DNA of 64,000 bases, taken from the NCBI GenBank assembly GCA_019925095.2, contig CM034392.1, positions 21,930,387 to 21,994,386 on the forward strand, given 5' to 3'. This document shows positions 55,083-64,000 of the stretch, piece after piece. Each line of letters begins with the position of its first letter. The stretch's first letter is position 1. Below the pieces are notes generated by a model that saw only the letters and a program-made list of their open reading frames with translations, was not told the DNA's origin and ran no database searches. The stretch comes from Dendrolimus kikuchii (lineage: Eukaryota; Arthropoda; Insecta; Lepidoptera; Lasiocampidae). The translations under genes were made by a program, and so were the position numbers.

Positions 55083-55386
55083 GCAGGGACGGAGAAAGAA
55101 TACAATTTCCTGCGGCCTGGCGGCCTATCGTAAGAGGCGACAAAACAACCCGCAGCCAGGTGGTAGGGCATTTGCCCGACTGGATGGCTACCACCCCTGG
55201 TCTAGAGTATGCCGCCATAACAACCTTGAGTTATGTTCCGGCATTAGTGACCAGGTTCCAGTCTCCCTTAAGAGAGCAGCAACGCATTTGTAGTACCTTT
55301 GGTGTTGCAAATGCCCATAGGTGATGGTAACCGCTTTCTATCGAGTGGGCCGTCTGCCTATCTGCTGCACTCATGCAATAAAAAAA
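55083..55386 (+). repeat. SINE-like family A, full-length
   Basis: 'gcagggacggagaaagaata' to 'actcatgcaataaaaaaa'. Confidence 0.8.
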
Positions 55387-55888
55387 TGGCACTAATAGTA
55401 CTAGTACTATAAAGTACAAGCGATTATAGACTGTGTCCGCTGCCAGATGGGAGCGTGCCCAGAAGGCTGGCTGCATTGCCGCGCTGTATGGCGATGCTTA
55501 TTTGTTGGGCGAAATATGAGCCAGCCTTCTGATCACGGGTGGCATTTTATATTTTATTTTCTACTTATTTTTATTTTTATGCTTTTTATTTTATTTTTAT
55601 GAACACATAATATCTATTACAATGGGTCCTTTTTACTAGTCTTACATCCTTTATTCCTTAAACATAGATGTTCTACTATTCTTATTTATATTATCTATCT
55701 TTTATAATTTGTTTGCTATTCCTATTTTAACACTATTTTTCAACACTTGCTTTTCTATCCTAATTTTTGTACATTTATTACTGTATATACTTAAATATAA
55801 GCTTAAATACATACTTATACTTATACATACTACCTAGTTTTATTGCGATAATTTACTTTTTTTACCACCTCAAAGCCGGATGGTTGAC
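55387..55888. other. LINE scrap and AT-rich tract
   Basis: 55435-55545 parallels 12727-12870 (see there). From 55550 to 55860 it is strongly pyrimidine/AT-rich without features. Confidence 0.3.
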
Positions 55889-56046
55889 CAGTGTGCTTAG
55901 TGCGAGTTTTTTCAAGTTAACTCAATTTTGTATAACAATAACTTGCGCCATTTCGTGAGCGTCAAGAGAAATATAAATCATGCCATACAAAATTGTATTA
56001 ACTTGAACGTAATCGAGTAGTTAAAGAACTCGCACAAAGCAGTCTG
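55889..56046. repeat. MITE-like palindromic element
   Basis: 'gtgtgcttagtgcgagtttt', 'tcaagttaactcaattttgt' at the left are inverted at the right ('acaaaattgtattaacttga', 'aactcgcacaaagcagtc') around a centre with 'gcgccatttcgtgagcg'. About 158 bp, no ORF. Confidence 0.6.
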
Positions 56047-57335
56047 ATTTCAGTGCATATGAAACGTTTATGCATTCTAACATTGAAGTCGACGTTGTTT
56101 CGTATGAAGATTGACTGTGAAAATCAAGTTCCATATGCGCACTTTTGTCTCGATATCGTTCGCCGCCAGATCCCCTTAAGTCCCAAAAGGCCGATTTCCC
56201 TAATGTTGTTCACAAACTTTCATAACATTTGAATATCTCATCATATTTCGATTTTTTATTTCGTCAATTTCCTCTCGAGTTTGCAAGGTCGGGCTTTTAT
56301 GCAGTAAAACCTTTTTGGCTCTATCTGTATTTATACTTATAAAGCTGAGTACAGACCATGGAAATGTATGAACGTTTACAACTTCTATATTACGCCTTAA
56401 CAAAATTATTAACCATAAAAAACTCGACGGTGAGAATATAAAAAAGGTTTTTTAGCATTATTATTGTTTTCATTTATAAAGATCCGACATCAAAAGGTAA
56501 AACCAAGCGCGTGTAAGACCTAGTACAGTGATCGGTTCTTTAAAGGAGACGAACGCCCACAGGGTTTTGTCATTGAAAGTATTTTTGAAGCTCAACAACC
56601 TCAAACTTTCTCAGTCATAATTAAAATGTTGCAGGGAAGGAATGTTTTTTTTTATTTTTATCAAGACTGATACAATTTTTTTTCTAATGCTACTTCTTCA
56701 TCTGAGATAATGCTATAGTAATTTAACGTTTCATGTAGCTGTAGTGAAGGGTTTAATGCATTATTTGTAATGCGACATTGCTTTTAAATGTTAACGACGT
56801 TAAACATTGACAGATAACGCAAGTATGTATAAATATATACACAAATCTAACTAATCATTAATGCCGTTATTTTTAACATTATAGACAAAACGCATTTGGC
56901 CACAACCACTTACACTAACATTATCCCAGATGGAGCACGGACATAACAGAGACACTATATAAAAACCTTTCTTAATCTGAATTTCATGAATGATGTCTGG
57001 TTACGCGAATTGGTAATTGTTTTAATATATTCATTCCCCTTTGATGTAAAACCACAATGATGGAAATAAGCTGCATAGAACACAAGGAAATACAAGCAGT
57101 TATATAAACGAAGGATTACACAGTACCTTCACGTAGTGAAGCGATGATTTCTCCTTGTTTCTTAGAAGTTAGCACGAAGAAAGAAAAGAAAGAAAGAAAG
57201 AAAATATTTTATTTAGGACAAAAACTAAATTAATGTAAATAGAAAAAGAAAAAAACAAATTAAGTCCTAAATTGGACCTAATTGGACGACACGCACAAAT
57301 GTTCAAATTTCACGAACCTAACAAATTTGATGGTA
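56047..57335. other. 1.3-kb unannotated stretch
   Basis: No repeats matched except a (GAAA)n microsatellite at about 57176-57205, followed by 'atattttatttag', which may be the reversed tail of a LINE. No convincing ORF. Confidence 0.3.
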
Positions 57336-57577
57336 TATCTTATACTAATATATAAAGCTCAAGAGTTTGTTTGTTTGAACGCGCAAATCTCAGGAACTAC
57401 TGGTCTGATTTAAAAAATTCTTTCAGTGTTAGATAGCCCATTTATCGAGGAATACTATAGGCTGTATATCATCACGCTAAGAATAATAGGAGCGGAGCAC
57501 CAATGAAGAATGTTTCAAAATCGGGGGGTTTTGAAAACTAATTCCACGCGGACGACGTCGCGGGCACAGCTAGTTAA
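57336..57577 (-). repeat. dispersed repeat M, copy 3
   Basis: Very close to 46028-46262 over its length ('gtttgaacgcgcaaatctca', 'gggttttgaaaac', 'gacgacgtcgcgggcacagc'). Confidence 0.6.
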
Positions 57578-58303
57578 GTATATAGACGAAAAATTGGTTA
57601 CAATATTCAAAACGATGCGTACGCGTTGCAGTTCAATAGCAAAAGGTCATTTTTCTAAGATGACCACTATTGTGATGCAGTTGACGTCGCATGCTCTCTC
57701 CCTTCTTCCGCTTGCTTGTATGTACAGGAGAGGAAAAAAGATAGGAGGTGGTTTTACATGATTTGAAGTATTACCATTCGTTCCATTACGTTAAGAATTT
57801 TTAATATAATAAATAATATGATATACGCGCGACTAATGTGACAGTTATTATTCGGAGTGCTATTGTATCGGAAGCCAATTTACTCTCAATTGTCAGCAAA
57901 ATACCTGCTATGAGCATTGTATTCGATGTAATTGTTAATTCCGACACAATAATACAGGCTAAAGGTTCACAATATCAGTTAATGTAGGTTTCATGTAATC
58001 TAAATAGCGTACTATGTTAGCTTTGTTCACTGTTTGTTTTACATTCATGTTGTTATTCTCGTAGTCGTATGTTGTTATTTGTCGTGGTAAAGAATAGGTT
58101 TTAATGATGTGACTTCACTCGCATAAATGTTAGATTTATATTTCCCGCGATAAAAAGGATTCTCATAATTAAATCTGCGTTTCGAGTAATAGTTGCTAGC
58201 TTTAGGATGGGGTAGAGGGGATGGAATGGTAAGGGTGGAATAAAGAGGAGATTAGGGATGTACGTAGGGTTACCAACCGTACCAGTATCGTACTATATTT
58301 TTT
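57578..58303. other. unannotated stretch
   Basis: Mostly single-copy-looking. 58201-58255 is a GGGTAGAGGGGATGG-rich scrap like the repeat H minisatellite. Confidence 0.3.
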
Positions 58304-58545
58304 CCAGGTGGTAGGGCATTTGCCCGACTGGATGGCTACCACCCCTGGTCTAGAGCATGCCGCCATAATAACCTTGAGTTGTGTTCCGGCATTAGTGACT
58401 AGGTTCCAGTCTTGCTTAAGAGAGCAGCAGCGTATTTGTAGCACCTTTGGTGTTGCAACTGTCCATAGGCGATGGTAACCGCTTTCCATCCAGTGGGCCG
58501 TCTGCCTGTTTGCTGAACTCCTCCAATAAAAAAAAAAAAAAAAAA
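58304..58545 (+). repeat. SINE-like family A, short-class copy
   Basis: Starts CCAGGTGGTAGGGC, ends in an A-run of about 18. Confidence 0.75.
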
Positions 58546-58837
58546 GTGAAACTTCTATATAGACGGGGGGTATTAGGATTTTTTCTGTCACGAAAAAGCG
58601 TTACGGCCGCGTGGAGGGGCGGCATAATTTTAGAGTAGACGTGGTGAGAGGCGGCTTAATTTTAAAGTAGACTGTGGATGTTGTTTTTTGGTTCCGGATC
58701 GAATTCAGTTTTTATGTTTGCTAAAATAAAATGTTTAAATAAAAAATGCATTCATTAAAATGTACCTAACCAAATTATAATTAGCAGTAAACCTGCGAAA
58801 AATCGAAATGTGTGCTGCGACATATAGTAGAAGTGAA

Positions 58838-59006
58838 ACTACAACGGACAAGTGGAAAAACGAATCGCAACGGATTGTTAATGTACTTGTCCAATTTGAA
58901 AACCTGCCCGTAAAACTTCAATTTTGTTGCGATTCGTTTTGCCAATTGTCCGTTGCCATTTGTTTTTCCACTTGTTCGTTGCCTTTCATTTTTCCACTTG
59001 TCTGTT
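58838..59006. repeat. inverted plus tandem repeat cluster
   Basis: 'caacggacaagtggaaaaac' with 'gaatcgcaac' (58842-58871) is inverted at 58925-58954. It is followed by two to three tandem units of about 26-28 bases with 'ccacttgttcgttgcc' wording. Origin unclear. Confidence 0.5.
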
Positions 59007-59045
59007 TAAGTTCCATATCTACTATGTGTCTCAGCACACATTTCG

Positions 59046-59338
59046 ATTTTTTATTGGACGAGTTCAGCAGATCCTCAGACGTCCCACCGATGGAAGACGG
59101 TTATCATCACCTATGGACACTTGCAACACCAAAGGTGCTACAAATGCGCCGATGCTCTCTAAAGGGAGACTGGAACCTGGCCACTAATGCCGGAACACAA
59201 CTCAAGGTTGTTGTGGCGACATACTCTAAACCAGAGGTGATAGCCACCCAGACCACCAGGATGTGGGTTGTTTTGTCGCCTCTTATGATAGAGCGCCCGG
59301 CCGTAGAAAATTGTTTTCTTTCTCAGTTCCAGCACGGA
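59046..59338 (-). repeat. SINE-like family A, diverged
   Basis: 'ttttttattggacgagttca' to 'cagttccagcacgga'; more mismatches than most copies. Confidence 0.7.
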
Positions 59339-59848
59339 ATAGGAATTTCTATATATTATAGAAAATAATGTAGTACTAGATGTACTATATTTTCATCGCT
59401 AATTCAATTGTTGCGCTCTTTGCTTAGATTCTTATGATTATTTTAAAAATGATAAATTTTGGTTGGCCAAAGCAAAAAGTAGTAAAATATATACATGGAA
59501 AATTCTATATTGAAATAAAGAAAATATATATTTAATAAAGAATAAAAAATAAAAATGTACCCTTTTTCCCCTAAATTTCGCAAAGGTACTATATCATTTC
59601 AAAATAGGTGGCAACCCTAGTCAGGCGCATCAGAGAGGAAGAATTGGATGAGGAAGTACCATAAGTAAAGCCTGCCCACCTTCATGAATCATGAATTGAA
59701 GAACTATACAAATCCTGAGAAGTGAACTTTATTTACAATTCAAATGTTGTCAATAGAATTACGATTACCGATGCAGGCTTGAAAAAAAAACAAACTACTT
59801 ATAATTAAACTTAATGTTAGATTATTACAATAAAAAACTATATCCCTA
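59339..59848. other. AT-rich unannotated stretch
   Basis: No supported feature. Confidence 0.3.
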
Positions 59849-60515
59849 AGTAATCTCTGTGGTTGAATAAGCTAAACTTTAGCGGGCCGGTGCCTCACTG
59901 TTGCACAAAAGCTCCGGGTTCGATTCCTGACATGGTAAATTTCATAAACTAACTTTCTGTTACTTGCTATGGTGTGGGTGTCTGTGATTGGCCTCAAAGT
60001 GGTCCGTTGTTATTACCCATAACACAAAGATTAATTACTTAGCTTGTTGATGTACAGTCGCGGTATGGAAAGTTTCGTCGCCTTAAAGCCTACTTTTGCT
60101 TGCATGAGTACAAGAAACAGTACCGCCAACATTAAAAAAAATATAGGATACAGAAACGTGAGAAAACAAAATTGCAATGTTGACAATGGCAGACACTGAG
60201 ATTGGCAATAGTTTTAATCATCAAAAACAAAGAGGATATAATTAAGCACTACACTTACGACTGCATAAATATTAAAACCAATTAAAAGGTTTTACATCGC
60301 TAAACAATCTTTTTAGACAAGATAGAAAATCAAGCAACTTTGATCTAAGTAATTTTAAACTTTATTGACAAACAGTTAACCATTTTTTTTTGTAGAATAG
60401 TCTGTTCTCTGACTTAGTTTAAAAAGGTAACATGTGCTCACGGAACGTTAATGGAATCAATTTGAAAACTGTCGAACCTTTTTATACCGCGACTGTACAA
60501 TGTGTTTGTTTATAA
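59849..60515 (+). repeat. tRNA-derived SINE T2, copy 3, split by a MITE
   Basis: 'tctgtggttgaataagctaa', B box GGTTCGATTCC (59917-59927), 'tggtgtgggtgtctgtgatt', 'tattacccataacacaaag'. It continues after the MITE with 'caatgtgtttgtttat' as in 48715-48735. Confidence 0.65.
60055..60495. mobile_element. Tc1/mariner-type MITE, TA target site
   Basis: 441 bp from CAGTCGCGGTATGGAAAG to the inverted 'ccttttt-taccgcgactg', flanked by TA on both sides (60053-60054 and 60496-60497). No transposase. The T2 copy at 48515 shows the empty site. Confidence 0.75.
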
Positions 60516-61270
60516 ACCAATGGTCGATTCTATGTGATAAATTAAGAGTGTTGCTTGTAGCCCTGGCTCGTGCGTCAGTCTCCTGGGCCTCGTGCTGCGG
60601 AGTCAGCAGTAACCAAGATTTGCTAATATGCCGCGATGACCATGTAGTCTTCGTCAACGGGCATCATACTATCAATAGGCATAACAATAGAGTAATAGTT
60701 AATGTTCATAATATTATATAAAGTTCGAGCCAAACACTCATCTCAACTTAGATTAACTTGGCATAAATTTACCCACATTATTGTTATAGAACGGTATTAT
60801 ATCATAAACAGCTAACACCCATTCTATTCATTAAAATGTAATTAAATGAAGACGTTTGCACGATATTAATATTGGCTTAGTGTAAGCACCATCAGTCAAC
60901 GTCGTTCATTCCAACAATATTAGGTATGGAAAGATTGATGTGGTGCCCGCTTTGTCTGTCTCATTGTTACAGACTTTGGACGCGCTGATATTAAAAAGCT
61001 GGACAGACTCAAGATACCGATAGGCCTTTGAGGGTTCTGCTCTTGAAATAAACAACGATGAATAGACTCTTATTCGGGCTGTTTATTTTGTAAATTTGGC
61101 GCCTAGGCTATTAACTGAATATTTAGTAATAACAGTAGTGTCTGCAATTTCGTTTATGTTAACTTTAATCGATTGTCTTCTTTTTATTGCGAAGCTGGTG
61201 ATCAAGCAGACAGCCCACTTAAAGCCGTGTACTCATCTGCGAGCCGTAACTGTAACCATCCGGTATTACT
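60516..61270. other. unannotated stretch
   Basis: 60540-60660 is GC-richer (ggctcgtgcgtcagtctcct; gcctcgtgctgcggagtcag) with open frames on both strands but no recognised protein. 61180-61225 is a scrap of the family A-type tail (ttttattgcgaagctggtga, caagcagacagcccact). Confidence 0.25.
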
Positions 61271-61465
61271 GTAAATTCAAATTCAAAAGTTTTTATTCAA
61301 AATAAGTTCCACTGGAGAACACTTTTTGAAGGTCATACATGTAAGTTAAAATTTAATTTTTTTACTTCCTATTCTATGTACACCGCTTCGCAACGTGTTG
61401 ATGCTGTAAAGCAGAAGAAGCGGCAAGAAACTCCCCAGCAACACTTCTAGCTCAATATTGTTTGT
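61271..61465 (-). repeat. LINE-tail repeat J, copy 2
   Basis: 'ttcaaattcaaaagttttta', 'aagttccactggagaacact', 'gaaggtcatacatg' and 'gcttcgcaacgtgtt'; matches 23893. Confidence 0.55.
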
Positions 61466-61493
61466 ATCCATCCGTATACATTAACGTGCTCTA

Positions 61494-61817
61494 AAGGTAC
61501 TCCCTCAACGCGAGCATTCGCCTGTAATTTAACGTTACAGATCCAAGCATTACATCACTGAAGGAGGAGAATCGACAATCACAGTACGCGACATGTAATG
61601 ATACAATCTGTAATATTTTGATAGAACTTGTAACACAACGACCCCTTCGTCTGACATTGTGCAATCAACTAAATGTTCAAAATCGAATCATATCAATGCT
61701 CAAATGTTTCGTTACAGGCGAATGCTCGTCAGTCAGGGATGCAGTATTGTAAAGTAATGCTTGAAATCGAATTATAAATGTTACATTACAGGCGAATGCT
61801 CGCGGTTAGGAAGCACT
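61494..61817. mobile_element. MITE with 40-bp terminal inverted repeats
   Basis: Left 'ctccctcaacgcgagcattc', 'gcctgtaatttaacgtta'; right 'aatgttacattacaggcg', 'aatgctcgcggttaggaag'. A second, internal copy of the right end sits at about 61717-61740 (gttacaggcgaatgctcg), so the right end is duplicated. No ORF. Confidence 0.65.
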
Positions 61818-61829
61818 TCAATGTGAACG

Positions 61830-62065
61830 CCGACATTAATCTTCGCTTTGTCAACTCATGAGAGCGCGCCGCGTACTGCTCATACAATGATTTTTGGTTA
61901 CAATAACTGTAGATAAATTAGGATCGGCAGTGGTACGAATGAAAAGATAAAAAGCAAGACATAAGAGGACAGAAGAATATATCAAAACATGTGGTGTCAA
62001 AAAAATTTCAAATGTAACATGACTTCTGAGGTGCCAGTGCCAAGTTACACGACCTCATTTTAACA
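61830..62065 (-). mobile_element. probable copia LTR (start and body)
   Basis: On the minus strand the RNase H stop codon is followed at once by a purine run AGGAGGG and then TGTTAAAATGAG at 62065. That is the polypurine tract/LTR junction expected of a Ty1/copia element. The distal LTR end is not fixed. Confidence 0.5.
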
Positions 62066-62072
62066 CCCTCCT

Positions 62073-62426
62073 TTAACTTGTGTATTCGCAGCCAAGTCCT
62101 TTCACACAGCACTCAAGCTTCTCTCTCGAAAGACCTTTCGTTAACATGTCAGCCATCATCTCTTGGGTCGCCACATATTTTAATACTACTGCGCGGCAGT
62201 TCACTTTTTCTCTGATGAAGTGATGTTTGACATCTATATGCTTTGTCCTCTGATGATGCATCGGATTCTCTGCAATCCTTATTGCTGATTGACTATCACT
62301 CAGCAAGACCACACTATTCATGTCCTGTTCCGTTAGCTCAGTAAACAACCTTTTAAGGAATACTGACTCTCTACATGCTTCTGCCAAGGCCACATATTCT
62401 GCCTCTGCACTTGAAAGTGCAACAGT
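62073..62426 (-). pseudogene. copia RNase H C-terminal segment, reversed
   Basis: Minus frame holds VALSSAEAEYVALAEACRES, LLSDSQSAIRIAENP, HHQRTKHIDVKHHFIREKV, ATQEMMADMLTKGLS and a stop at 62073. This is the end of the Ty1/copia RNase H domain (SSAEAEY, D-QSA, TKHIDV-HHF-RE, ADMLTKGL), which degrades RNA in the RNA:DNA hybrid during reverse transcription. The first 204 bases (62223-62426) are an exact inverted copy of 62972-63175. Open and apparently undamaged, but separated from the rest of its gene. Confidence 0.75.
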
Positions 62427-63178
62427 TTACGGAATTACAGAATAATTTCGAAATGAAAGATTTAGGAAAAGCAGATGTTTTTTTAGGTTTAAAAATAAAA
62501 CAAGATAATGGAGTCGTAAAAATTAATCAAACTGAGTATTTAAAGAAGATTCTTGAAAAATTTGGAATGACTGATTGCAAGAGTGTGAAAACACCACTAG
62601 ACACTAAATTGAAGCTAGTAAAACCAGAAAGAGAAGATTATGTTCCACCAAGTGAGTTACCATACCGTGAGTTAATTGGTTCATTAATGTACTTAGTTGT
62701 CTGTACGAGACCAGATATAGCTTATGCGACAAGTTATTTGAGCCAATTTAATAACTGCTACGATCATACACACTGGGTTGCAGCTAAGAGGGTATTGAGG
62801 TACTTAAATGGAACCAAAAACTTTCAGTTAGTCTATAAAAAAACTGGCAAACCTTTGTTTGGTTATGTGGATGCAGACCACGCGGGAGATATATGCGACA
62901 GAAGGTCATATAGTGGTTTTGCATTTATATTCGCAGGAGGGCCAGTTTCGTGGGAGTGTAAGAAACAAAAGACTGTTGCACTTTCAAGTGCAGAGGCAGA
63001 ATATGTGGCCTTGGCAGAAGCATGTAGAGAGTCAGTATTCCTTAAAAGGTTGTTTACTGAGCTAACGGAACAGGACATGAATAGTGTGGTCTTGCTGAGT
63101 GATAGTCAATCAGCAATAAGGATTGCAGAGAATCCGATGCATCATCAGAGGACAAAGCATATAGATGTCAAACATAGA
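62424..63178 (+). pseudogene. copia RT C-terminal part plus RNase H, displaced
   Basis: Open frame: FTELQNNFEMKDLGKADVFL, YLKKILEKFGMTDCKSVKTP, YRELIGSLMYLVVCTRPDIA, YLSQF, AAKRVLRYLNGT, GYVDADHAGD and VALSSAEAEY to TKHIDVKH. These are the thumb/connection and RNase H parts of a Ty1/copia polyprotein. The catalytic DD-containing segment that should precede FTELQ is absent. After HIDVKH the sequence jumps to the upstream part of the same gene (next entry). Undamaged reading frame suggests recent activity of the source. Confidence 0.8.
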
Positions 63179-63179
63179 G

Positions 63180-64000
63180 GTTCAGACGGACAAAATGCAA
63201 GCTAAGTTTGAAGAAGCAGTACCACCTGTAGGGCATATACCGGCTGTAGAGTCAGATTCGGTTAGAGAAGTGCAAACAGCAGATGTTCTAGATAGATCTG
63301 AAGAAGTTGTTCCTGATCGTGATACAAATATAGAAATAGTATGTGCTAGAGAAGAAGGAGGTAATCGTCTCGAAGATGTAATGACGAGAACTGTCCCTAC
63401 ACCTCCACCTACGTGTATTGAAATTGAAGTGGAGTCTTCAGAAAGAAGATACCCACTTAGAGAGAGAAAGCCTAAAGAGTACAAAGACTACATACTGTAT
63501 CACGCTGCAAACGAAGTGATCAATGAACCTATGACTGTAGAAGAAGCTTTATCTAGTGACGACAAAGAAGAATGGCAAAGAGCTATAGAGTCAGAATTGA
63601 ATTCTCTGAAAAAGAACAATACGTGGAGCTTAGTAGATACTGCATATGGTCACCTTGTTGATTCAAAATGGATTTTTAGAATCAAGAAAGAGGCAGGGAA
63701 GATACGATATAAAGCGAGGTTAGTAGCACGAGGTTTCACACAAGTGAGAGGTGTAAATTACAATGAAGTTTTTTCACCAGTTGTAAGACATAGCACACTC
63801 AGATTACTACTAGCTCTTGCTGTAGAGCATGATTTAAAAATTGATCACATGGATGTTGTGACTGCATTCTTAAACGGTGATCTTAACGAAAAAGTCTATA
63901 TGAAGCAGCCTAAAGGTTTCGAAGAAAAAGGAAAAGAGAGTTACGTGTGTCTTTTAAACAAAGCACTCTATGGTCTAAAGCAAGCTCCAAGAGCATGGAA
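63180..64000 (+). CDS. copia polyprotein, integrase end to RT N-terminus, partial
   Basis: One frame is open from 63180 to the window edge (about 273 codons). After an acidic linker come RRYPLRERKPKEYKDYI, EEWQRAIESELNSLKKNNTW, SKWIFRIKKEAGKIRYKARL, VARGFTQVRGVNYNEVFSPV, HMDVVTAFLNGDLNEKVYMK and NKALYGLKQAPRAW. These are the integrase C-terminal 'R-RK' region and the first half of the Ty1/copia reverse transcriptase (RVT_2), including the D of the MDVVTAFLNG motif. In a normal element this lies upstream of 62424-63178. It presumably continues to the right. No stop or frameshift is seen. Confidence 0.8.

Noticed and set aside
60500..60721. 73- and 66-codon frames on opposite strands in a GC-richer patch
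   Set aside because: No recognised motif, no splice or repeat support; cannot be distinguished from chance.
61097..61103. TGGCGCC as a second primer-binding site
   Set aside because: Only about seven bases fit; the following CTAGGC does not match a tRNA end I know, and no LTR end is visible.
63182..63484. 100-codon minus-strand frame
   Set aside because: Antisense to the open copia polyprotein frame on the plus strand.

Overview
The window looks like an AT-rich intergenic and gene-poor stretch of a moth or butterfly nuclear genome. The evidence is a cluster of intron-bearing insect gustatory-receptor (GR) genes and a dense load of nested transposable elements. Several element tails have the form I associate with Lepidoptera (a LINE/SINE tail reading roughly GTGTTGCAAATGTCCATAGGCGAT, then GGTAACCGC and CCATCA). 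I cannot name the species.

Protein-coding content is small. From 21.6 to 34 kb there is a same-strand array of chemoreceptor genes. GR1 (21649-23715) and GR2 (26188-28522) are both complete, with four exons each and matching exon lengths and splice phases. A broken exon-1 copy lies at 25427, a broken copy at 29943-31081, and a probable GR fragment at 33713. Conserved upstream blocks show that promoter plus gene were duplicated together. A decayed DUF7869-like transposase gene lies on the minus strand at 36.8-38.0 kb. The right end (61.8-64.0 kb) is a Ty1/copia-type retrotransposon whose parts are out of order and flanked by an identical 204-bp inverted repeat.

Most of the rest is mobile DNA. 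One roughly 310-bp SINE-like family (called family A here) has about 20 copies. Two tRNA-derived SINE families (T1, T2) carry visible B boxes. Three solo LTRs of one family (3862, 13747, 51028) each have a 4-bp target duplication. Two R1-clade LINE families are present: R (29018, 42009, 45214), with 14-16 bp target duplications, and G (19797, 40756), whose two copies sit at the same position of another repeat, H. There are several other LINE 3' ends (L, RTE-like, F and others), foldback elements and MITEs at 1408, 31322, 55889, 60055, 61494 and 14088, and a pogo-like element at 43744.

Many insertions are nested and can be ordered: SINE into pogo-like element; palindromic element into solo LTR; R1-clade LINE into SINE A; MITE into tRNA-SINE. 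Long unannotated stretches are AT-rich with no recognisable coding capacity. Family letters are mine. I could not search any database, so family names rest on recognised protein motifs and on comparison of copies inside this window.
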